Assembly (NCBI GenBank): GCA_001632435.1
Contig: KV423977.1
Coordinates: 67,366-131,365, forward strand
Reading direction: 5' to 3'
Length of the DNA stretch: 64,000 nucleotides
Source of the DNA: Calocera cornea HHB12733
Taxonomy: Eukaryota; Basidiomycota; Dacrymycetes; Dacrymycetales; Dacrymycetaceae
The notes under the pieces are model-generated. The model was given only the letters and a program-made list of their open reading frames with translations. It ran no database searches and was not told the origin of the DNA. Shown in pieces: positions 58,173 through 64,000 of this stretch (positions within the stretch are counted from its first letter, which is position 1; each line of letters opens with the position of its first letter). The position numbers were made by a program, and so were the translations under genes.

Positions 58173-59380
58173 TGTGTGAATGAATGAATATGTCTCGAAA
58201 TGGTTGTAATCATACACCTCAGGCTTTTGTCTTTGGCTTTTGCGGCGTAGCGCTTGCCAAGTTGGGCCGGCTGGCTGTTTGGAAGGGATAGGAGAACAGA
58301 AATATTCCCAATTGGGTTAGGTACAATTGCAAATGGTCATTCTCAGGCCACTACCAGCTTTCTGGCTAACGCGCTCGGTAGATAGATTCTATTCTTTCAC
58401 TTGATAAGTAGGATGATTGCTTCAAGGGGGTATTCAGGAATCCCGCCATTTGAGGGGACACAAAGGCAAGTGGTGAGGTGAACATCTTACGGTCCAACCT
58501 TCATGCTAGCGCAAAACACTCTGAACATGTGGCTCTTTTTCCCCAGTCTTCGCAATCACGTTTCTATAGCAGAGAGGAGATCGGCCGGCTGGCTGGCTTT
58601 CTGGCTAAGAGAAGTAAAGTATTTTACGGACGTGCGACACACAAGGTACTTGTTGTCAGCGCTACGTGAGCGAACTAGAGGCTCACACCGTCTACACCAA
58701 TAGGCACATCCAAGATGACAGCCCGTACGCGGCGAGCACTTTCTACTACACCTACACCTTTCATCTGTGCTGTTCCTGTTTCTTACCGTCATGGTTATGA
58801 CGGCTATCGACGTTACTTCTATCGTGTCAACCAACCGCAGTGGGTTAATGAACGTATAACCGCTGAGGCAGTTGAGTAACAAGGATGCCGTGTACAAAGG
58901 GGAACGGCTGGCTGGCCTGCCAGTGGGCTGGATAGTCAACCAAGCGGATTTAATGCTTGCACCGCGCCTCTCATCTACTTACTTACTCACCCCATCGTGC
59001 GATCACTAATGTCCCACCCACCTGGTGCCAAGGTAAACTGCGGGCGGGGAGGGAGCAAAAGCGCAGCAAAGTGTGTAAATCAGCGGATAATCCTTCTGTA
59101 CTGGTATCGGCATGGCTACTAGGAAGGTGGATTATGACTGAGGTCATACCGTGCCCATTTACTTGATGTGAAGACCCATATGTATCAAGCTCTGTGGTGC
59201 AGCTGGGGCAGTGCATCAGTGCCAGAAGGGGAGATTTTCCCCCGCGAAGACTGTATTCCAATGTCCTTGTCTGTCTTCACACTACCACGACTTTGGCGCA
59301 CAAAAAGAGTTTCATTACGGCCAGCCGGCCAGCCGTGCGGCCAGCCAACCGTTATACTACCATAATATGTTACAGCTACA
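58173..59380. other. Spacer with motif copies, no supported gene
   Basis: The 1.2 kb between two genes of the island. Motif copies lie at about 58266 (GGCCGGCTGGCTG), 58583 (GGCCGGCTGGCTGGC), 58909 and 59319-59346. A 54-codon frame from an ATG at 58715 to 58879, Tyr/Arg-rich, is too short and isolated to call a gene. Confidence 0.45.
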
Positions 59381-60380
59381 CTATGCCTGGCGACCCTCGT
59401 CCTCAATGTCGAGAGCATCCCAGTCAGTCTCCGGCCCTTCCAACTCCAGGCTCGCATTCCATTCTACTGGTCCTCCACGGAAAGACACAAGCTGAGCAAA
59501 GAGCAAACCCTCAAAATTGCGCTCCAGCCATTGATAGCGAGTCAGGCCTTGCGCTTCCCCCGCTTCTTCCCAGGCTCGGACGAGAGGTGGCGTGAAACCT
59601 GTTGGCACCAGCATATTGTGCTCGTGGTACGTGTACGAAGCCGGGGTCAGGCTGCCACATACATGCTGGAGGCGCGTGGTTTGGGCGAAGACCCATTCTT
59701 CGAAGGCCAGCCGGCCGCTCATTCGGGGATCGTGGAGTAGCAGGGCGACCTGGAGGTCGGGCAGATACATAAAGACCTGGCATATTGAGGCAACCCATGC
59801 ATCACTAAGCAAATGAAAGTTATCAATCAGACCCCTCCTGGGTGCGGCCGGCCAGCTGTACTCACCGGAAATACATCCCAGCATGTTCCACGTCATAAGT
59901 CACCGAGTTGCCGATAGGAAAGCGTCGCACGACCGGACCTTGGACTCGACGTTGTTCGATCAACATGTGTCGCTGCAGCGGTGTATATAGGAAGAATTCA
60001 TTGCCCCATCTGTTCTGGAAGCCATCGCTGGTAACCAAGAACGCATCACCGCAAATGGAGACGGCCGGCGGTGCAAGAGGTGGGAGATGCACCTCATCGG
60101 AGGTATGAGTGCTGAACAGAATAGGTGTAGGTGCGTCTGGGTGATTCGGTCCATTCGCTGTGGCGCCATACGCATATGTCCGGCCGTCCAGCCGTCCATC
60201 GTTCCAAGAGATCTCTTGCTGGGTATGGTCATCCACAAGGTACCAATCGCCCAGAATGATAAGGCGCAACCAGGTTTGGGGCGTGGAACCCAAGGGAAGC
60301 CACCGTGGGCTGTCTGTGTATAGCGGGCCGCCTTGTTGAAAGTCTGCCTGACACAACAGAGGTGGGATAAGGGAGCTCAT
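59381..60380 (-). CDS. Trp-rich hypothetical protein of the KDZ island, 312 residues
   Basis: Exon 1 runs from the ATG at 60380 to 59866 and exon 2 from 59804 to 59381, joined in phase across a 61-base intron that contains GGCCGGCCAGC (read on the plus strand near 59847). The N-terminal two thirds look beta-rich with many Trp and Gly (WLRLIILGDWYLVDDHTQQE, GNEFFLYTPLQRHMLIEQRR), and the C-terminal third is helical (TRYQWLERNFEGLLFAQLVS), ending in an acidic tail. I recognise no family; there is no signal peptide or membrane segment. The gene is divergent from the KDZ transposase, with about 460 bases between the two start codons. It could be an accessory or cargo gene of the element. Confidence 0.6.
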
Positions 60381-60559
60381 AGCGAGAGGAGATTTGAGCC
60401 GGATGGGCGACTGGATGGGCGAGGGGCAGGGAGAGAGCGTACCAGGAGCTGCCCTGGTTGGATACGCTTTGGAGGCGTCAATGGTGCGCTCCACAACCTT
60501 TCCAGTACACAGATGGCCGGCTGGCTATCCGAGCTATACATCTGGATGCATTATGTTCA

Positions 60560-60625
60560 AGTGGCAGCAAGATCTGGCCGTGGATCTGGTTGCTCCAATG
60601 AGATCTGGTCGATGATCTGGCTGGA
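60560..60625. repeat. GATCTGG cluster upstream of the KDZ transposase
   Basis: Four spaced copies of GATCTGG (AGATCTGGCCG, GGATCTGGTTG, AGATCTGGTCG and TGATCTGGCTGG) within about 60 bases. The same word occurs three times at 48931-49065. The cluster lies in the spacer between the two divergent genes and may be a regulatory or element-end array. Confidence 0.6.
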
Positions 60626-60766
60626 CCCTGTCGGTTTGATATAGCAATGTGAGACCGCACCGGCTCATAGTGAAACTAGGTGGACCAGCAGTAGTCCCGA
60701 TTGCACAGGAGAGGCAGAAACCTCGAACGGAGGAGGGAATGATACCTACGGTATGGTATGGGTGTG

Positions 60767-60768
<2 letters not shown>

Positions 60769-60807
<39 letters not shown>

Positions 60808-60808
60808 A
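60769..60808 (+). repeat. GGCC(AGCC)n microsatellite
   Basis: A GGCC followed by about eight AGCC units, 36 bases upstream of the likely transposase start. If the earlier ATG at 60739 is used, it is read as repeated S-Q-P-A. Confidence 0.95.
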
Positions 60809-60843
60809 CGCCTCGTTCAACTGCGGGTATCATAAGTTCTGCA

Positions 60844-63800
60844 ATGCCTACCCGCCCGAGCGCATTCATATCCCGGAAGCGTTGCTGTCGGAGAGAAGTG
60901 CCCTTGGAGGTCGCCACGCCAGCAGAAGTGCCACACAGAGTACGAGAGAAGGAATTTGTGGCGAAGCGACGCAGACAGCGTCGACCCTCTGGTCCAACGC
61001 TACCTTCCATAGTACCGGGTTCCCAGTATATTGGAGGTTCAAGATTTGAGTTGCCCGTGGATAACCAACCACCTTACCAGCCGGAGACGGAGGAATGGGA
61101 CGACGTCTGGCAAGATCTTGCTCCTGGACCGCCGAGCGGCCAGCCAGCCGGCGAAACACGGTACGCAGCCCAAAAGGAGCAAACATACCAACGCTGGCTC
61201 TCATGTATGCCACACCTGATCAACGGCCTTCAACAAGTATACTCGGCCACACAAGGGTTCCAACGGCCAACGGAGAGCGTAGGGCAGAGTGCATGCACAC
61301 ACGAATGCACAAATACCCGAGTGCACATCGTCGAGTGTGTGACTTTTGATGGTATGTTCTCAGCCCTTTGCTGCCCTTGTATGCTTGCGCTGATGGCCGG
61401 CCATCCGAAGGGTTCCAGAGGATGCACATTCGATATTGCCCAGAACATACTCTGGTTCACACCCTAGTTATCGGTGGCTTCTGGCCCAGCACGCCGACCA
61501 GCCCAAAGATGGCCTTCAGTCAGAGCCTACTGCTTCATTTTCTGCACCTCTACCGAATGTCTGCAACACCACTTGATGCGTTCTGCGAAGGATTGCAGCG
61601 GAAACAAGCGGAGCATGGATGGTTCTATCGTGACGGCTCGAGTGTGAGGTCATGCCTGCGGCCAGCCAGCCATACGCTGATCTTGCTACTAGCCGGGCGT
61701 ACTTCAGGATCCATGGAGACGCAGCTTTGCAGGAGCTGTTCTATGGTACGAGCTGGTCAACGTGACATGGCAGCGCCAATTGACAGAGCGGGTGGATGCC
61801 CACCATGCCCTAACACACCACCTCCAGGAAGGCGCGGTTCTGGATAATAGTGATCGCCAGGGTGGGTGAGCATCTAAGCGGCTGAGACGTTACTGTCCTG
61901 CATGCTTTGCGCAAAAGACGTGGGGCCGTCCAGCCGATGGGTGAGTAGAGGTCCTTACGCAGCGGGCTGACCGTTGATGTTGCCTCCAGAGGACCTGATA
62001 TCATTGTCTGTGCGGATGGGAATCGACAGCTGCGGCGATTTCGCGGAGGTGTCGACATAACGTCGGTCTATGAACCCGAGATATTCATGACGACTGACGC
62101 CGTGGATGCCATTGGACAAGAAATGACACGATTGAAGACTGGCCGGCCAGCCGACCATTCGGCAGCACGATTGAGCGCTGAGGCACTGGAGCGCTGCAAA
62201 AGGTCGTTCAAGGTGGCCGATGAGGATGCTGCAATTGTGAATGAGCATCTCTTCGATCCAACAGGAGTGGTGGTCTTGTTGTGCCGACATGATATACCAC
62301 TGTTTGCTTGTGATATAACGACACCAGGCGAACAGCAAAAGTATGTCGTCGCTATGCTCTTGGAGCTCATGAAGGAACTTCCCAACACGGCTACAATCGG
62401 ATTGTTGTATGACATTGGATGCCAGTTGGATCATAGTTGTCGCCTGGTGAGCCGTACGGCCGTACGGCCAAGCCGAGAGATCGCTAACCACAGTGCTCCC
62501 TTTAGTACGGCTACTTGGGCGACGCCCTGCCCCGCGTTATCATGGGTTGCAGTGTATTGCACGCGTACGGTCACGAGTGGTCGTGCCAGGTGGCATATAA
62601 TCCGCGGCGAAGAGAAGGATTTGGCTTGAGTGACGGAGAGGGAAGCGAGAGGGTATGGAGTCGGACACGGAGGGAGATACCAATCCTCCGCAGAGCCGAT
62701 GTACGTCCGTGCACTGCCTCGGACGGCCAGCCGGCCATTCCCAACGCTCTTGTCGATGCTGAATGCAGAGCAGAAATCATGTCGTGTGATGGCACTGGAC
62801 CGCAAGTTTCGACATTGCGGAGAGACGATGAAGGAGCATCTGGGGCGCTGGTTCAATCAGAAGAGGAAACTTTTAAGTTTCCAACGACAGCGTGCAACAC
62901 AACTGCAGCAGGATAGCGGTATGTCTGCAGCTGAATTGGCGCAACAGCATCGGCTTCAAGTGGCGCCTAGAGAGACGGAGCAGACTGGTAAGTGCCAGTA
63001 ATAATGCATGTGGCTGGCTGGCCAGCCTGACAACTTGACAGAGTCCACGAAAGCCCTAGAGGCGAAGATCGACGTTTACAAGCGATTGCAAAGCGAGATG
63101 CTGCGCGTCGAATCCATAATCAAGGAAGCCCAAGCAAGTATAGCCCAGTCGCATGGCCGGATGGCTGGACATACGGTGTTCCAAGAGCTAAGACACATTC
63201 ATGGAGAGCTGATGAAGAAAGGGGAACAGCTGTTTGCTGAACTACACATTGAGCAAGCATTCCCCGAGTTCCGGGGCGTCTCAGGGATATTCTTGCATTA
63301 CTTGATATTAGCACGACAGGAGAAGAAGAGCATAAGAGAACGCGTCATAGGACACATGTGGGAGTTAGCGCGCTTGCACCGAGCGCGGGGAGGAGGGAGA
63401 GAACCACTAGGTGAGCGATGGCCGGCCGGCTGGCCACGTGAGACAGTCCAAAGCTAAGTGTCCAAAGGGACCAAACTCAGGGACCAGATCTTGCGGGGCT
63501 ACGGTCCTCGTTGGACGACAACCCAAGCGGCGATTCGACGGTACAATGGATACGTTGACCAGCTCACCGCGCACTTTAATCCATCTTGGAACATACCATT
63601 ACCTGCCAAGCTGAATGCAAACACTCTGGAGCGTCCTACGGAGGATCACCATCTGCTGGACGATGTCTGGTGGCCAGCCGTCCAAACCCCGCCAGCCTGG
63701 GTCACTAACAAAGACGTCCGTCACGGAGTTACGGGTTGGTTGCTCTCTGCACGATGCGAGGAGGAAGAACGGCGCTTGGAACGAGAAGCTGAAAATGTGA

Positions 63801-63870
63801 TGACTTGGTGGGCGGAGGAGCGGGACGCATTAGAGAGCGCGATTGTGGCCTGCAACAGTGCGTCTACAAG

Positions 63871-63903
<33 letters not shown>

Positions 63904-64000
63904 GTCAGCTACAATCGCTGACCATCGCCTCAGATCCGGGTGATAAAGTGCGCCTGCAGCGCTTACAAGTACAACACACGCATCTTCGATATAAGTGGAC
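60844..64000 (+). CDS. KDZ-type transposase with CxC1-like cysteine cluster, cut by window end
   Basis: Ten exons (60844-61351, 61411-61643, 61708-61836, 61879-61940, 61990-62446, 62506-62700, 62774-62987, 63042-63410, 63468-63857, 63934-64000) give at least 874 residues in phase. The N-terminal CxC1-like region has CTHECTNTRVHIVECVTFDG and CPEHTLVHTLV, then GGFWPSTPTSPKMAFS. The catalytic part has RYCPACFAQ, IIVCADGN, LCRHDIPLFACDITTPGEQQ, LLYDIGCQLD, LHAYGHEWSCQ and GFGLSDGEGSERVW, the KDZ hallmark order with its acidic residues. The C-terminal half matches the family's helical tail (GTKLRDQIL, IRRYNGYVDQL, DVWWPAV). No stop or frameshift interrupts the exons, so it may be active. The exon 3 end is the least certain. 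ATG 60844 is preferred because family members start with a similar basic stretch; ATG 60739 is an alternative. Most introns hold a GGCC/AGCC motif copy. Confidence 0.9.
63870..63903 (+). repeat. GGCC(AGCC)n microsatellite in the last seen intron
   Basis: A GGCC followed by about seven AGCC units inside the transposase intron at 63858-63933. It has the same design as the array at 60769-60808. Confidence 0.95.

Larger units (their letters stand above)
48900..64000. mobile_element. Motif-rich KDZ island, probably one large element or nested elements
   Basis: From about 48.9 kb to the window end the sequence is dotted with short blocks made of GGCC, AGCC and their complement GGCT, such as GGCCAGCCGGCC at 54109 and 62724, GGCCGGCCGGCC at 49087 and 53724, and GGCTGGCCAGCC at 49289 and 53347. 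They recur every few hundred bases in exons, introns and spacers, while the AT content around them is moderate, so they are not simply high-GC background. The genes inside include a KDZ transposase at the right. No terminal inverted repeat was found; the right end lies beyond the window. The extent is therefore inferred from motif density. Confidence 0.55.

Noticed and set aside
58715..58879. 54-codon frame in the island spacer
   Set aside because: Too short, isolated and without motif or splice partners.
60844..64000. Plavaka or other CACTA-type transposase as the identity of the right-hand gene
   Set aside because: The CPACF, CRHDIPLF, DITTPGEQQ and GLSDGEG blocks in this order are those of KDZ transposases.
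1..64000. tRNA, rRNA genes and CRISPR arrays
   Set aside because: No cloverleaf with A and B boxes, rRNA stretch or spaced direct-repeat array was recognised; a covariance-model scan would be needed to exclude a missed tRNA.

Overview
The window is nuclear DNA of a basidiomycete fungus, most likely an Agaricomycete. The evidence is: very short GT-AG introns (about 42-90 bases) in nearly every gene; a KDZ-type (Kyakuja-Dileera-Zisupton) transposase with a CxC1-like cysteine cluster; an alpha-kinase preceded by a cysteine-rich N-terminus; an Agaricomycete-type integrase-core gene; and an array of F-box-like paralogues. Conserved single-copy genes (NOP7/Pescadillo, a SYT1-type Sec7-PH Arf exchange factor, an NDUFAF8-like twin CX9C protein) show the middle of the window is ordinary gene-bearing chromosome. 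I spliced the gene models by hand, checking reading phase at each junction. Single-base slips are possible, and the models were not tested against any database.

Layout. 1-4.9 kb: a degenerate 18-20 bp tandem repeat, an integrase-core (mobile-element) gene on the minus strand and a 330-380 bp tandem repeat. 4.9-8.5 kb: a 13-exon alpha-kinase gene with an extra C-terminal region. 8.7-13.5 kb: two minus-strand genes of unknown function. 14.5-15.2 kb: a five-exon antibiotic-biosynthesis-monooxygenase (ABM) barrel protein. 16-32.6 kb: six related F-box-like genes, one of them broken, all with the same intron position, interrupted by a 442 bp inverted-repeat element that holds TTAGGG telomere-like repeats. 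33.1-48.7 kb: a GC-rich housekeeping block with the NDUFAF8-like gene head-to-head with the SYT1-like gene, an SGNH hydrolase between two convergent Sel1-like mitochondrial paralogues, and NOP7.

48.9-64 kb: an island with a different texture. It carries at least five genes: a KDZ transposase cut by the window end, a large protein of a type I associate with KDZ elements, a GRF-type zinc-finger protein, a 312-residue protein and a small charged protein. The whole stretch is peppered with copies of a short motif built from GGCC and AGCC/GGCT blocks. Copies lie between genes, inside exons (read as G-Q-P-A or S-Q-P-A) and inside most introns. I know of no description of this arrangement. It is the best candidate here for an undescribed system: a multi-gene KDZ element, or host domain, marked by dispersed protein-binding sites.

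How the genes may work together: in the island the transposase would act on DNA carrying the repeated motif, and the GRF-finger and KDZ-associated proteins are candidate accessory factors. The F-box array looks like a family expanding by local duplication. The housekeeping genes act in Arf-mediated secretion, complex I assembly, mitochondria and 60S ribosome biogenesis.
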